Notes: a model not told the origin generated them from the sequence alone. Shown: positions 29,445 through 38,328, counted from the first letter of the stretch. The stretch is DNA of 64,000 nt from Streptomyces yatensis (GCF_018069625.1 NZ_CP072941.1:6882001-6946000); one strand, 5' to 3'. Translations and numbers: made by a program.

Positions 29445-31679
29445 ATGCAGACGACATCGTCAGGGATCCCCAGCGATCCCCATCCATCGGACGCGGCGCC
29501 ACCCTCCGCGGCCGGGCCGCCCTCCGGGTCCGGCGGCAAGCGACGCCGCTCACTGCCCTGGGCGCTCATCGCGGGCTGGGTGCTGCTGCTCCTCGTCGCC
29601 GTCCCCTTCGCGGGCAAGCTCGAGGGCGTCAAGCGGGACACGGCCGTCGACTACCTCCCGGCGGGCGCCGACTCCACCCAGGTGGCCCGGCTCCAGGAGC
29701 GGCTGCCCGGTGGCGACACCATCGACCTCGTCCTCGTCTACCACCGCGACGGCGGGCTGACCGACGCCGACCGTAAGGCGGCCGGCGAGAAGGTCGCCGA
29801 GGTGGCGGGGCGCCACGACACCGTCGGTGGGCAGGCGCCGCGCGCCATACCGTCCAAGGACGGCACGACCCTGATGTACCCCATGGCGCTCACCGGCGTG
29901 ACGGACGAGAAGGAGCGGGCGGAGGCCGTCAAGGACGTCCGCGCCGAGCTCGCCTCCCACCCCGAGGGCCTGAGCGTCCAGGTCGGCGGTCCAGGGGCGC
30001 TCAGCGCCGATTCACAGGAGGTCTTCGCCTCCACCGACGGCACGCTGATGTTCGCCACCGCCGGGGTGGTCGCCCTGCTGCTGATCATCACCTACCGCAG
30101 CCCTCTGCTGTGGCTGGTTCCGCTGGGGGTGGTCGGGGTCGCCGCCATGGCCGCGATGGCCATCGTCTACGGCCTCGTCCAGGGCTTCGACCTCGTCGTC
30201 ACCAGCATGAGCTCCTCGATCATGACGGTGCTGGTCTTCGGCGCGGGCACCGACTACGCCCTGCTGATCGTCTCCCGCTACCGCGAGGAGCTCCGCCGCC
30301 ACCGCGCCCCGTACGACGCGATGCGCGAGGCCCTGCGCGGCTGCGGTCCTGCCGTGCTCGCCTCCAGCGGCACCGTCGCCGCCGGGCTGCTGTGCCTGCT
30401 CGCCGCCGACCTCAACAGCAGCAGCGGCCTGGGCCCGGTCGGCGCGGTCGGGGTCGTCTGCGCGCTGGCGGCCATGATGACGCTGCTGCCCGCGGTGCTG
30501 GTGCTGCTGGGGCGGCGGGTGTTCTGGCCGCTGATCCCGGTCTACGGCAGTGAGCCGCGGACGAACCGGCGCGGGTTCTTCGAGGCGATGGGCGGCTCGG
30601 CCCGCCGCCGGCCCGGAGCCGTCCTGCTCGGCGGTGCCGCGCTGCTGGGCGCCCTCGCCATCGGCGTGCTCAATCTGCCCGGCGACCTCAAGCAGGAGGA
30701 CACCTTCACCGACAAGCCCGAGTCGGTGGCCGCGACCCAGACCCTCGCCCACGCCTATCCGGACAGCAGCAGCCAGCCCATCAGCGTGATGACGCGCACC
30801 ACGGGGGCGGACGAGGTGCTGCGGCGGGCGCGCGACACGGAGGGGGTCGCGCGGGCGGACCGCGGACGCAGCGGCGGCGGCTGGACGGAGATCGACGTCT
30901 TCCCCAAGGGCGCCCCGCAGTCGGCGGGGGAGACCGCCACCCTGCACGCCCTGCGCTCCGGTCTCGTACGGGTCGAGGACGCCGACGCGGTCGTCGGCGG
31001 GCCCAGCGCCCAGCAGCTCGATCTGAAGGACACCAACGCCCGCGACCGGATGCTGGTCATCCCGCTGGTGCTGATCGCCGTGCTGCTGATCCTCGCGGCC
31101 CTGCTGCGCAGCCTCGTCGCGCCACTGGTCCTGGTCGTCGCCGTGGTCGCCGTATGGGGCGCGGCGATGGGCGTCGGCGGGCTCTTCTTCGACCCGGTCT
31201 TCGGCTTCGCCGGAGTGGACCCCGGGCTGCCGCTGCTCTCCTTCGTCTTCCTGGTCGCCCTCGGCGTCGACTACGGCATCTTCCTGATGCACCGGATGCG
31301 GGAGGAGTCGCTGCGCGGGGCGGACGTCCCGGACGCGGCCGTGACCGCGCTGCGCACCACGGGCGGCGTGATCGCCTCGGCCGGTCTGGTGCTGGCGGCG
31401 ACCTTCGCGGTGCTGGCCACGCTGCCGATGGTGATGCTGGTCGAGATGGGGTTCGTGGTGGCGGTCGGCGTGCTGCTCGACACCTTCCTCGTGCGGACGT
31501 ATCTGGTGACGTCGGCGAGCCTGCTGCTGAAGCGGTGGGTGTGGTGGCCGGGTGCCCTCTTCCGCCGTACGCCCGCCCCGCCTGCCTCGCCGCCTTCGTC
31601 GGCCCCCTCGGCGCCGGGAGGCCGGGGCGGCCCCTCCGGTCCCGAGGCCCGTCCCGAACCGGCCGTACGCGGCGGCTGA
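29445..31679 (+). CDS. MMPL/RND-type membrane transporter
   Basis: 744-residue transporter of the MMPL family, energised by the proton gradient and likely to export lipids, polyketides or other hydrophobic compounds. After a Pro/Ser-rich cytoplasmic tail and TM1 (ALIAGWVLLLLVAVPF), a large external loop precedes five TMs containing the motif FGAGTDYALLIVSRYREEL. A second half repeats the layout, with VALGVDYGIFLMHRMREE. These TDY/VDYG motifs hold the proton-relay residues. The following two-component system may regulate it. Substrate unknown. Confidence 0.9.
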   Translation: MQTTSSGIPSDPHPSDAAPPSAAGPPSGSGGKRRRSLPWALIAGWVLLLLVAVPFAGKLEGVKRDTAVDYLPAGADSTQVARLQERLPGGDTIDLVLVYHRDGGLTDADRKAAGEKVAEVAGRHDTVGGQAPRAIPSKDGTTLMYPMALTGVTDEKERAEAVKDVRAELASHPEGLSVQVGGPGALSADSQEVFASTDGTLMFATAGVVALLLIITYRSPLLWLVPLGVVGVAAMAAMAIVYGLVQGFDLVVTSMSSSIMTVLVFGAGTDYALLIVSRYREELRRHRAPYDAMREALRGCGPAVLASSGTVAAGLLCLLAADLNSSSGLGPVGAVGVVCALAAMMTLLPAVLVLLGRRVFWPLIPVYGSEPRTNRRGFFEAMGGSARRRPGAVLLGGAALLGALAIGVLNLPGDLKQEDTFTDKPESVAATQTLAHAYPDSSSQPISVMTRTTGADEVLRRARDTEGVARADRGRSGGGWTEIDVFPKGAPQSAGETATLHALRSGLVRVEDADAVVGGPSAQQLDLKDTNARDRMLVIPLVLIAVLLILAALLRSLVAPLVLVVAVVAVWGAAMGVGGLFFDPVFGFAGVDPGLPLLSFVFLVALGVDYGIFLMHRMREESLRGADVPDAAVTALRTTGGVIASAGLVLAATFAVLATLPMVMLVEMGFVVAVGVLLDTFLVRTYLVTSASLLLKRWVWWPGALFRRTPAPPASPPSSAPSAPGGRGGPSGPEARPEPAVRGG

Positions 31680-31828
31680 GGCCGCCCCTGAGCCCGGACC
31701 GGCCGCACAGGGGACGGCCGGTCCGGAACCCCCTTCGCACCGCCCCTTGGTGGCGCCTGCTCGCACCGCCCCTTTCGCACCGCCCCGTACGTACCGCCCT
31801 ATGGATCGCCCGAGGCGGACCCCCGAGG

Positions 31829-33235
31829 ATGGAGCCCGTGCCCGCACCTTCCGCGACCCAGGCCGCGACCACCCCACCGGCGCACCCCGCCGGGCGCTCC
31901 ACCGCGCACTTCACCGCCCACCGCGCGCTCGCCTCCGTGCTGCGGGCCCTGCACAGCGGCCCCCGCCCCGCCGAGACCCTGGACGAGGCCCGCAGGCGGC
32001 GGCGGGTGGACGCCGGGATCGCCGGTGCGGTGCTGGTCCTGCAGATCACGCTGGCCCTGCTCAACCTCGATCGGAACGGCCATCGGCCCGACGCGTTCGG
32101 CTGGGCGCTGCTCGCCGCCAGCGCCGTGGCGCTCGTGGGGCGGCGGCACAGCCCGATGGTGGTCACCGCGGCCGTGGTGCTCATGGTCGGGCCGTACCAC
32201 GCCATGGGCAACGTCCATATCGCGGTCGTCCCGGCCGGGCTCCTCGCCGTCTACACCCTCGCCGTGATCGGCCCGCCGCTGCGGTCCTTCCTCACGGTCG
32301 GCATCCTGCTCGTGGGCATGGTGACGATGATGACCCTCGGCAGCAATGTGCGGGCCGGCGCCGACATGCTGCGCAGCTCCGGCTGGGTGCTGTCGGTCGT
32401 GGTGATCGGCGAGGCGATCCGCATCCACCGCAAGTACATCGCCGCGATCCTGGAGCGGGCCGAACGCGCCGAGCGGACCCGTGAGGAGGAGGCGGCCCGG
32501 CGGGTCGCCGAGGAACGGCTGCGCATCGCGCGCGATCTGCACGATCTGCTGGCGCACAGCATCACCCTCATCGGCGTCCAGACCTCCGTCGCGGCCCATG
32601 TCCTGATCGCCGACCCCGAGCGGCTGGACCGCGAGGCGATGGCCAAGGCGCTCGACGCGATGGCCGACACCTGCCGGGACGCCCGCGCCGAGCTGCGGGC
32701 CACCCTGCAGGTGCTGCGCGGGGGCGCGGACGGCGAGGCCGACCGCGCGGACGAGGAGGACATCGGACCGCTGCCGGGGCTCGCCGGGCTCGCCGACCTG
32801 GCCGCGGCGGCGGAGGCGGCGGGCGTACGCGTGGACCTCACGGTCGACGTGGAGGCGGCCGAACTGTCGCCCGCCGTGGGCGCCGCCGCCTACCGGATCG
32901 TGCAGGAGGCCCTGACCAACGCCGTCCGCCACGCACCCGGCACGAGGGTGCGGATCACGCTCGTACGGAACGAGGGGGAGCTGTGCGTCGCCGCCGTGGA
33001 CGACGGCCCCGACGGCGACGGTGAGCCCCTTACCGCGCCCGCCGAACCGGGCTACGGCATCGTCGGCATGCGCGAGCGGGCCCGCAGCGTCGCGGGCAGC
33101 CTGACCGCCGGACCACGCGAGGACGGCCCAGGCTTCGCGATCAGGGCCGCGCTGCCGTGGGGCCGGGGCGGCCCGCCCGGCGGCCGTACGGGCACCGCAC
33201 AGACCACCGCAGCGCCCAGGGAGGCCACCGCATGA
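31829..33235 (+). CDS. Sensor histidine kinase (NarL/DesK class)
   Basis: About 468 residues. A Pro/Ala-rich cytoplasmic N-terminus is followed by about five TM segments (roughly 70-190), a coiled coil (LERAERAERTREEEAARR) and HisKA_3 with the phospho-acceptor His in RDLHDLLAHS near residue 237. The HATPase has the N-box VQEALTNAVRHA and G2 GYGIVGMRERA. No extracellular sensor domain is visible, so it probably senses the membrane. The start is uncertain (ATG 31829 or GTG 31838). It overlaps its response regulator by ATGA. Confidence 0.88.
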   Translation: MEPVPAPSATQAATTPPAHPAGRSTAHFTAHRALASVLRALHSGPRPAETLDEARRRRRVDAGIAGAVLVLQITLALLNLDRNGHRPDAFGWALLAASAVALVGRRHSPMVVTAAVVLMVGPYHAMGNVHIAVVPAGLLAVYTLAVIGPPLRSFLTVGILLVGMVTMMTLGSNVRAGADMLRSSGWVLSVVVIGEAIRIHRKYIAAILERAERAERTREEEAARRVAEERLRIARDLHDLLAHSITLIGVQTSVAAHVLIADPERLDREAMAKALDAMADTCRDARAELRATLQVLRGGADGEADRADEEDIGPLPGLAGLADLAAAAEAAGVRVDLTVDVEAAELSPAVGAAAYRIVQEALTNAVRHAPGTRVRITLVRNEGELCVAAVDDGPDGDGEPLTAPAEPGYGIVGMRERARSVAGSLTAGPREDGPGFAIRAALPWGRGGPPGGRTGTAQTTAAPREATA

Positions 33236-34242
33236 CGACCGCACCGGACCCAGCACCGGGGACCAGCCCAGCGGACCCGGCGTCAGGTAATGCCCCCGTG
33301 GATCCCGCTTCCGGGACCGCCGCGCCGGATCTCGTTTCCGGGACCACTGCGCCGGATCCCGCCCCGAGAACCGCCGCGCCGGACCCGGCGTCCGGGACCG
33401 CCGCGCCGGATCTCGTTTCCGGGACCACCGCGCCGGATCCCGCTTCCGGGGCCACCGCGCCGGATCCCGCCCCGAGAACCGCCGCACCGGACCCGGCGTC
33501 CGGGACCACCGCGCCGGATCCCGCTTCCGGGACCACCGCGCCGGGCCCGGCGTCCGGGGCCGCCGCGCCGATCAGGGTGCTGCTCGCCGACGACCAGAGG
33601 CTGGTCCGTTCCGCCTTCGCCATGCTGGTCTCCTCGGCCCGCGACATGGACGTGGTCGGGCAGGCGGGCACCGGCCGCGAGGCCGTCGAACTGGCCCGCA
33701 CCGCCCGCGCCGACCTCGTGGTCATGGACATCCGGATGCCCGACCTCGACGGCATCGAGGCGACCCGCCGCATCGCCGCCGACGAGGACCTGGCCGGGGT
33801 CAGGGTCCTCGTCCTGACGACCTACGACACCGACGAGCACATCGTCGAGGCACTGCGCGCGGGCGCCTCCGGATTCCTGGTGAAGGACACCCGGCCCGCC
33901 GAACTCCTGGACGCCATAAGGACGGTGGCGGCGGGGGAGTCCCTGCTCTCGCCGGGCCCCACCGCCCGCCTCATCGCCCGCGTCCTGCGGCTCCCGGACG
34001 CCCCGCCGCCCGGCGCCCCGGCCCCCGCCGCGCTGGCCGCGCTCTCCGAGCGCGAGCGCCAGGTGCTCGCCCTCGTCGCCCGCGGCCTCAACAACGCCGA
34101 GGCCGCCCAGACCCTCGGTCTCTCACCGCTCACCACCAAGACCCATGTCAGCCGCATCATGGGCAAGCTGGGCGCCCGCGACCGCGCCCAACTGGTCATC
34201 GCGGCCTACGAGTCCGGCCTGGTCACCCCGTCCCGCTCCTGA
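33232..34242 (+). CDS. NarL-type response regulator with long repetitive N-terminal extension
   Basis: 336 residues, against about 210-225 for a normal NarL/FixJ regulator. Residues 1-113 are a low-complexity tail of about ten decapeptide repeats (APDPASGTTA type). The receiver domain starts at IRVLLADDQ (33571), with phospho-acceptor D166 in VVMDIRMPDLDG. A LuxR-type HTH (LSERERQVLALVARGLNNAEAAQ) follows near 271-330. The ATG at 33232 overlaps the kinase stop and has AGGGAGG 7 bases upstream, so the tail is part of the coupled gene rather than a mis-called start. No internal start lies close to the receiver domain. Confidence 0.88.
   Translation: MTTAPDPAPGTSPADPASGNAPVDPASGTAAPDLVSGTTAPDPAPRTAAPDPASGTAAPDLVSGTTAPDPASGATAPDPAPRTAAPDPASGTTAPDPASGTTAPGPASGAAAPIRVLLADDQRLVRSAFAMLVSSARDMDVVGQAGTGREAVELARTARADLVVMDIRMPDLDGIEATRRIAADEDLAGVRVLVLTTYDTDEHIVEALRAGASGFLVKDTRPAELLDAIRTVAAGESLLSPGPTARLIARVLRLPDAPPPGAPAPAALAALSERERQVLALVARGLNNAEAAQTLGLSPLTTKTHVSRIMGKLGARDRAQLVIAAYESGLVTPSRS
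33250..33560 (+). repeat. 30-bp in-frame repeats in response regulator
   Basis: About ten copies of a 30-bp unit encoding APDPASGTTA variants, with higher-order duplication of blocks beginning PDLVSGTTAPDPA. A likely site of copy-number change. Confidence 0.85.
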
Positions 34243-34248
34243 CCCGGG

Positions 34249-34350
34249 CGCCCGGAGCCGGACGCCCGGAGCCGGACGCCCCAAGCCGGGCGCCTCTGAT
34301 CCGGACGCCCCAAGCCCGGACGCCCCGAGCCGGACGCGCCGCCCGGAGCC
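34249..34350 (+). repeat. 14-15-bp tandem repeats between convergent genes
   Basis: About seven copies of a unit like GACGCCCCAAGCCG fill the space between the response regulator and the TIM-barrel gene. No hairpin dominates. Confidence 0.7.
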
Positions 34351-34353
34351 CGG

Positions 34354-35460
34354 TCAGTCCGCCTCGCGCCGCCCCCAGCCGTCCCGGTACGCCGCCCAGT
34401 CGTCGTCCGTCGCCGCGTAGTCCACGTACAGCGCCACCCCGAAGCGCTCACGCCGCCGGTCCTCGCGGCCGAGGCCGAGCCGGGCGCCGCGGACCGCCGC
34501 CGGGACGGTCTCCGCCCAGGCGTGGCGGCCGAAGTTGTTGGTGTGGTAGCCGGGGAGGCCCATCAGCAGGTCCGTGGTCGGCGGGGTGACCTCGAGCGCG
34601 AGTTCCGTCTGCTGGGCCACATAGCCGCCGTAGAGGCTCTCCAGCGGCATCGAGGTGTCGTACGACATCACCGCGATCTGGTCGACCCGCCGTGCCACCT
34701 GCCCGAAGTACGACTGCGACCACCACTTGGGGTGGCCGGTGAGGAACCCCGCGACCGAGTGCAGGGCGGGCAGCGGGTCGATCTGGTGGGCCGCGACCGA
34801 CAGCGGGACGTGGCGGGCTCGGGTGAGAGCGTGCAGCGCGTCGAGGAGGTCGAGATAGGCGCGGTCCTCGGAGTGCAGCGGCTCCAGGTCGAAGTGGACG
34901 CCGTCGAACCCCGCGTCCAGCACCTGCCGAGCCGAGGCCACGATCCGCGTGTGGGTGTCGCCGTCGGCGAGGCTGAGCCCGGTCGGGCCCTCGGTGTCCA
35001 GCACGTCGCCGAGCCACGCCTGGACGCGGAGGCCGGGCAGTTCGCGGTGGACCGCCTTCAGCAGCCACCCCGCTTTCGGGTAGCGCCCTCGGGGCAGGCT
35101 GCCGTCATGCTCCAACGGGCCCGCGTGGACGTACAGATCGCGGATCCCGGTGCCGCGCACCCGCCGCACCAGCCCCTGGAGTTCGGCCTCGCCCTTGCGG
35201 CCGTCCACCCAGGCGTGTCCGAGCCATACGGCGTCCCGGCCCCGGGTCTGCGTACCGGGCCCGGGATCGCCCGCGTACAGCAGCCGCAGGGAGATCCCCG
35301 CGGCGAGTACGGCCAGCACCAGGCAGCCGGCGAAGGCGGCCACGATCCGCTTGGGCCATTTCAGCCGCGGATGGCGCCAGCGGCGCAGGAACGCCTTGCG
35401 CAGACGCCGGAGTGAGGCGCGCCCCTTGGCCAGAGGCTTCGCTATATGAGGTTTGACCAC
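34354..35460 (-). CDS. Membrane-anchored TIM-barrel protein, GH18-like
   Basis: 368 residues, function unproven. A basic cytoplasmic N-terminus (LRRLRKAFLRRWRHPRLKWPKR) precedes one TM helix (about 39-60), placing the rest outside. The outer domain has a barrel pattern with FDGVHFDLEPLHSEDRAYLDLL, reminiscent of the DGxDxDxE catalytic strand of GH18-type hydrolases, then LSVAAHQ and QIAVMSYD, both typical of such barrels. It is a candidate cell-surface glycosidase. The GTG start has TACCCT 7 bases upstream on its strand and no ribosome site, suggesting a leaderless message. Confidence 0.65.
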   Translation of the reverse strand: MVKPHIAKPLAKGRASLRRLRKAFLRRWRHPRLKWPKRIVAAFAGCLVLAVLAAGISLRLLYAGDPGPGTQTRGRDAVWLGHAWVDGRKGEAELQGLVRRVRGTGIRDLYVHAGPLEHDGSLPRGRYPKAGWLLKAVHRELPGLRVQAWLGDVLDTEGPTGLSLADGDTHTRIVASARQVLDAGFDGVHFDLEPLHSEDRAYLDLLDALHALTRARHVPLSVAAHQIDPLPALHSVAGFLTGHPKWWSQSYFGQVARRVDQIAVMSYDTSMPLESLYGGYVAQQTELALEVTPPTTDLLMGLPGYHTNNFGRHAWAETVPAAVRGARLGLGREDRRRERFGVALYVDYAATDDDWAAYRDGWGRREAD

Positions 35461-35467
35461 GGAAGGG

Positions 35468-35473
35468 AGGGTA
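35468..35473 (-). promoter_or_regulatory. -10 element of leaderless TIM-barrel gene
   Basis: TACCCT on the minus strand, 7 bases from the GTG at 35460. Confidence 0.4.
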
Positions 35474-35627
35474 ACCAGCGCCGTGCGAACGCGGTTGCCC
35501 GCACGAGGACGCGACTACCCGGCCTTGCCCACGTCCATGAGCCGCACCGACCCCTCGATCCACCGTAGAGAGGGCGATGCGGCCTCCCACTCTCGCATCG
35601 GGGCGCATCAGCGGGGCGTCAGGGCCC

Positions 35628-35676
35628 ATCGGTGCCCATCGGTGCCCATCAGAACCATCAGGGCCCACCAGGCCCA
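35628..35676 (+). repeat. Short CCATC-type repeats downstream of GNAT gene
   Basis: Several copies of a 10-bp unit like GGTGCCCATC, three in close succession, then looser ones. Non-coding, between two minus-strand genes. Confidence 0.5.
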
Positions 35677-36321
35677 TCACGGAGCGCCGAACAGCGGGCG
35701 GCACGGCTCCAGTCCCGCCATCTCGACCGGGGTGGTGCGGTGTTCCTCCCAGGCCGCGCGGTCCAGCCGCAGCCGCTGAATGGTGCGTGCCTCGCCCCTT
35801 ACGGCGACCACGGACAGCCCGTCGGGGCGGTAGCCGAGCCGCCGGGAGACCCCCAGCGAGCGGCCGTTCTCCACCATCGCTCCCGAGGTCAGCGACAGCG
35901 CGCCCAAGCCCTCGAACGCCAGGTGCGCCACCGCCGCCCGCATCTCCGTGCCCAGGCCCTTGCCCTGATGGGCGACGCCCAGCCAGGAGCCGGTCTCGGC
36001 CTCCCGCGTGACCGCGAATTCGGCCGCGAAGAGGTCCTGCCGCCCGATCACCGTGCCCTCGTGCAGCACCACGAGGCTCAGCACCCACTTCTCCGGCCGC
36101 CATTCGGCGATCGTGCCCAGCACATGCTGGAAGGTGCCGCGTCCGCGCTCCTCCGGGGGTGTGTCGGTCCAGGGGACGCTGAAGGGCATCTCGGCCGGGT
36201 CGTGCACCCCGCCCGCCGCGACCGCGGCGAGTTCGTCGAGCAGGGGGAGGTCGGGAAGCCGCAGTTCCAGGCGCGGCGTACGAAGGCGAAGCCCGTACAG
36301 GGGCCAGTAATGGGGGTCCAT
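35677..36321 (-). CDS. GNAT family N-acetyltransferase (RimJ/RimL-like)
   Basis: 214 residues with the RimJ/RimL layout: LRTPRLELRLPDLPLLDEL at the N-terminus, VIGRQDLFAAEF, acetyl-CoA-binding GVAHQGKGLGTEMRAAVAHLAF (V-x-x-Q-G-K-G-L-G) and the late VENGRSLGVSRRLGY. It likely acetylates an amino terminus or a small amine; substrate unknown. The ATG at 36321 gives the expected MDPHYWPLYGLRLRTPRL. It is divergent from the HTH-Clp-N pair. Confidence 0.82.
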   Translation of the reverse strand: MDPHYWPLYGLRLRTPRLELRLPDLPLLDELAAVAAGGVHDPAEMPFSVPWTDTPPEERGRGTFQHVLGTIAEWRPEKWVLSLVVLHEGTVIGRQDLFAAEFAVTREAETGSWLGVAHQGKGLGTEMRAAVAHLAFEGLGALSLTSGAMVENGRSLGVSRRLGYRPDGLSVVAVRGEARTIQRLRLDRAAWEEHRTTPVEMAGLEPCRPLFGAP

Positions 36322-36376
36322 GACGGGAGGCTGCCGGACGTACGGCCGCCGCGTCGAACCAATTACGGCCCCATTC

Positions 36377-36419
36377 GTCAACCCATGTTGACGGCGGCGA
36401 GGCGTCAACCTACATTGAC
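36377..36419 (+). promoter_or_regulatory. Twin-palindrome promoter of the HTH-ClpN pair
   Basis: GTCAAC-CCAT-GTTGAC (36377-36392) and GTCAA-CCTACA-TTGAC (36404-36419) are two related palindromes, 27 bp centre to centre. They embed a near-ideal promoter: TTGACG (36388-36393), 17-base spacer, TACATT (36411-36416), with the ATG 6 bases later. The first palindrome covers the -35 and the second the -10, so a bound protein would shut the promoter off. Confidence 0.75.
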
Positions 36420-36422
36420 ACC

Positions 36423-36632
36423 ATGACCGAAGCAACGGATCTCGCCGAGCGCGCGGGCGACCGGGACCCCCGGGTCGGACTGCGTGCCGTCGCCGCGCTG
36501 CGCCGGCTGCTGGAGCAACTGGAGGCCGTGCAGGTGCGCAGCGCCCGTGCCCAGGGCTGGTCGTGGCAGGAGATCGCCGCCGAACTGGGCGTCAGCAGGC
36601 AGGCAGTCCACAAGAAGCACGGGAGGCGTTGA
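36423..36632 (+). CDS. Small helix-turn-helix protein
   Basis: 69 residues, essentially one HTH: ALRRLLEQLEAVQVRSARAQGWSWQEIAAELGVSRQAVHKKHGRR. The second half matches the recognition helix pattern WQEIAAELGVSRQAVHKK. It is typically paired with a Clp N-terminal domain gene in streptomycetes. The message appears leaderless. It is the obvious candidate to bind the twin palindromes over its own promoter. The stop overlaps the next start (TGATG). Confidence 0.85.
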   Translation: MTEATDLAERAGDRDPRVGLRAVAALRRLLEQLEAVQVRSARAQGWSWQEIAAELGVSRQAVHKKHGRR

Positions 36633-37378
36633 TGTTCGAGAGGTTCACCACCAGTGCCCGCGAGGTCGTACGCGGCGCCGTCCGCCACGCGGAGGACACC
36701 GGGGCCGACACGGTCGGCGAGGCCGAGCTGCTGCTCGCGCTCCTGGACCGTACGGACGGCAACCGTAAGGGCGGCAGCAATACGGGCGGCAGCGATACGG
36801 GCGGCAGCCGTGCGGAGGATCCCGGCGGCCGTAAGGACCGCGGCCGTACCCGCGGCGACCGTAAGGGCAGCCCCGCCGGCGAAGTTCTCGCCGTCCTCGG
36901 CGCGCACGGCCGCCGCGCATCGATCGAGCGGGCGCTGGCCGAGGTCCGCCGGCGCGGGGGCATCACCGGCGCCGACGCGGAGGCGCTGGCCGGGCTCGGC
37001 ATCGACGTGGACGAGATCGTCGCGCGGGTGGAGGAGGCCCATGGCGTCGGCGCCCTCGCCACGGCCGGATCCACCCCTGGATCCACCCCTGGATCCACCC
37101 CTGGAGCCACGTCCGAATCCGCTCCCGGATCCGCCTCCGCACGCGCTCCCCGCCGCGGCAGGCGCCCCCTGCGCCGCCCGTTCTCCCAGGAGGCCAAGTC
37201 GGTGCTGGAGCGCTCGCTGCGGATCGCGCTCGCCCGCGGCGACAAGTACATCGGCGACGAGCATCTGCTGCTCGCCCTCACCGCCCGCCCCGGGGTCGCC
37301 GCGCATGTCCTGGCCGATCACGACGTGACGTACGTACAGGTCGAACGGGCCCTCACCGCCCGCGCCACGAAGGGCTGA
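36632..37378 (+). CDS. Clp N-terminal (repeat) domain protein without ATPase
   Basis: 248 residues. Residues about 1-60 (MFERFTTSAREVVRGAVRHAEDTGADTVGEAELLLALLD) and about 185-248 (FSQEAKSVLERSLRIALARGDKYIGDEHLLLALTA) each resemble half of a Clp_N module, the substrate or adaptor domain of ClpA/ClpC. No AAA+ module is present, so it may act as an adaptor or decoy for Clp proteases. The link between the halves is low-complexity, with GGS(N/D)TGGS and GSTPGSTPGSTP repeats. RBS GGGAGG is 5 bases upstream. Coupled to the HTH gene. Confidence 0.8.
   Translation: MFERFTTSAREVVRGAVRHAEDTGADTVGEAELLLALLDRTDGNRKGGSNTGGSDTGGSRAEDPGGRKDRGRTRGDRKGSPAGEVLAVLGAHGRRASIERALAEVRRRGGITGADAEALAGLGIDVDEIVARVEEAHGVGALATAGSTPGSTPGSTPGATSESAPGSASARAPRRGRRPLRRPFSQEAKSVLERSLRIALARGDKYIGDEHLLLALTARPGVAAHVLADHDVTYVQVERALTARATKG
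37068..37105 (+). repeat. 12-bp repeats encoding GSTP
   Basis: Three copies of GGATCCACCCCT, in frame within the Clp-N-like gene. Confidence 0.8.
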
Positions 37379-37451
37379 CCCCGGAGCCCGTCCCGCGCGA
37401 CGGCGCACAATTGGTTTGCTCCCGCACCGCGTTGGGACGCATCCTGACCCG

Positions 37452-38000
37452 ATGTTGATCCGACGAGAGACCCGCTCCGACATCGACGCCATCAGGGCCG
37501 TCACCTCGGCCGCGTTCGCGAAGCCGGATACCTCGGACACCATGGGCGCCACGGACACCCCGGTCCCGGTCGAGGCCACGCTGCTGGACGAACTCCGGAT
37601 CAGCGACGGCTGGTTGCCCGCGCTGTCGTTCGTCGCCACCGGCGACCGGGACGAGGTGATCGGACATGTCGTCTGCACCCGCGGCCATGTCGGCCCCGAC
37701 CTGGCCCTCGCCCTCGGTCTCGGCCCGCTCAGCGTGCACCCCGCCCATCAGCGCCGCGGCGTCGGCCAGGCGCTCGTCCACGCGGTGCTCGGCGCCGCGG
37801 ACGCCTTCGGTGAATCGCTGGTGGCCCTGCTGGGCAGCCCCGCCTATTACGGCCGGTTCGGCTTCCGCCCGTCAACCGATTACGGCATCACGGCCCCCGA
37901 CCCGGCCTGGGGCGACTACTTCCAGGTCCGGACCCTGACCGCCTATCAGCCCACCCTCAAGGGGGCCTTCGCGTACGCCGAGCCGTTCAACCACGTCTGA
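37452..38000 (+). CDS. GNAT family N-acetyltransferase (YhbS-like)
   Basis: 182 residues. Acetyl-CoA-binding motif LSVHPAHQRRGVGQALVHAVL (core HQRRGVG), then LVALLGSPAYYGRFGFRPSTDYGI, characteristic of the YhbS/predicted N-acetyltransferase group. The end, LKGAFAYAEPFNHV, matches that group. Substrate unknown. The ATG at 37452 is preferred to an upstream in-frame start because it gives the usual MLIRRETRSD. Confidence 0.85.
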   Translation: MLIRRETRSDIDAIRAVTSAAFAKPDTSDTMGATDTPVPVEATLLDELRISDGWLPALSFVATGDRDEVIGHVVCTRGHVGPDLALALGLGPLSVHPAHQRRGVGQALVHAVLGAADAFGESLVALLGSPAYYGRFGFRPSTDYGITAPDPAWGDYFQVRTLTAYQPTLKGAFAYAEPFNHV

Positions 38001-38061
38001 GCCCGCAGCCCGGAACGCGAACCCCTCCGGAGCCCCCAGACCCGGACCACCGAGCCGGGGC

Positions 38062-38328
38062 TCACTGGATCGGCGCGTCGGGCGGCGGCGGCAGCCGGAC
38101 GATCTGTTCCCGGTCCACCGACTCGACGCCGTCCACCGCCTCCAGAACCGGGATCCGGTCCTCGGGGATGGTCCCGGACAGCGTCCCGAGGATCCGCTGC
38201 TCACCGGTGACCGTCAGCCCGACCCGGCGCGCCGCCTCCACGACCTGGTCGAACCGGTCCGGGTCGACCGAGAGGATGACCCCGACCGGCCCGGACCGCG
38301 CCGCCTGCCCCATCGCGTCCCCGCTCAC
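38062..38328 (-). CDS. Small protein resembling a subtilisin propeptide (I9-like)
   Basis: 88 residues. The stretch VGVILSVDPDRFDQVVEAARRVGL then GTLSGTIPEDRIPVLEAVDGVESVDREQIVRLPPP has the alternating pattern of inhibitor-I9/subtilisin prodomains: a ferredoxin-like fold whose C-terminal strand occupies the protease cleft. It overlaps the subtilisin gene by GTGA and is co-translated after it. It may be a trans-acting inhibitor or folding helper for that protease. Automatic annotation often gives unrelated names to this family. Functional call is inference. Confidence 0.6.
   Translation of the reverse strand: MSGDAMGQAARSGPVGVILSVDPDRFDQVVEAARRVGLTVTGEQRILGTLSGTIPEDRIPVLEAVDGVESVDREQIVRLPPPPDAPIQ

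Noticed and set aside
31154..31828. Long open frame upstream of the histidine kinase on the plus strand.
   Set aside because: It overlaps the MMPL transporter in another frame and the spacer; Arg/Ala-rich shadow of a G+C-rich gene.
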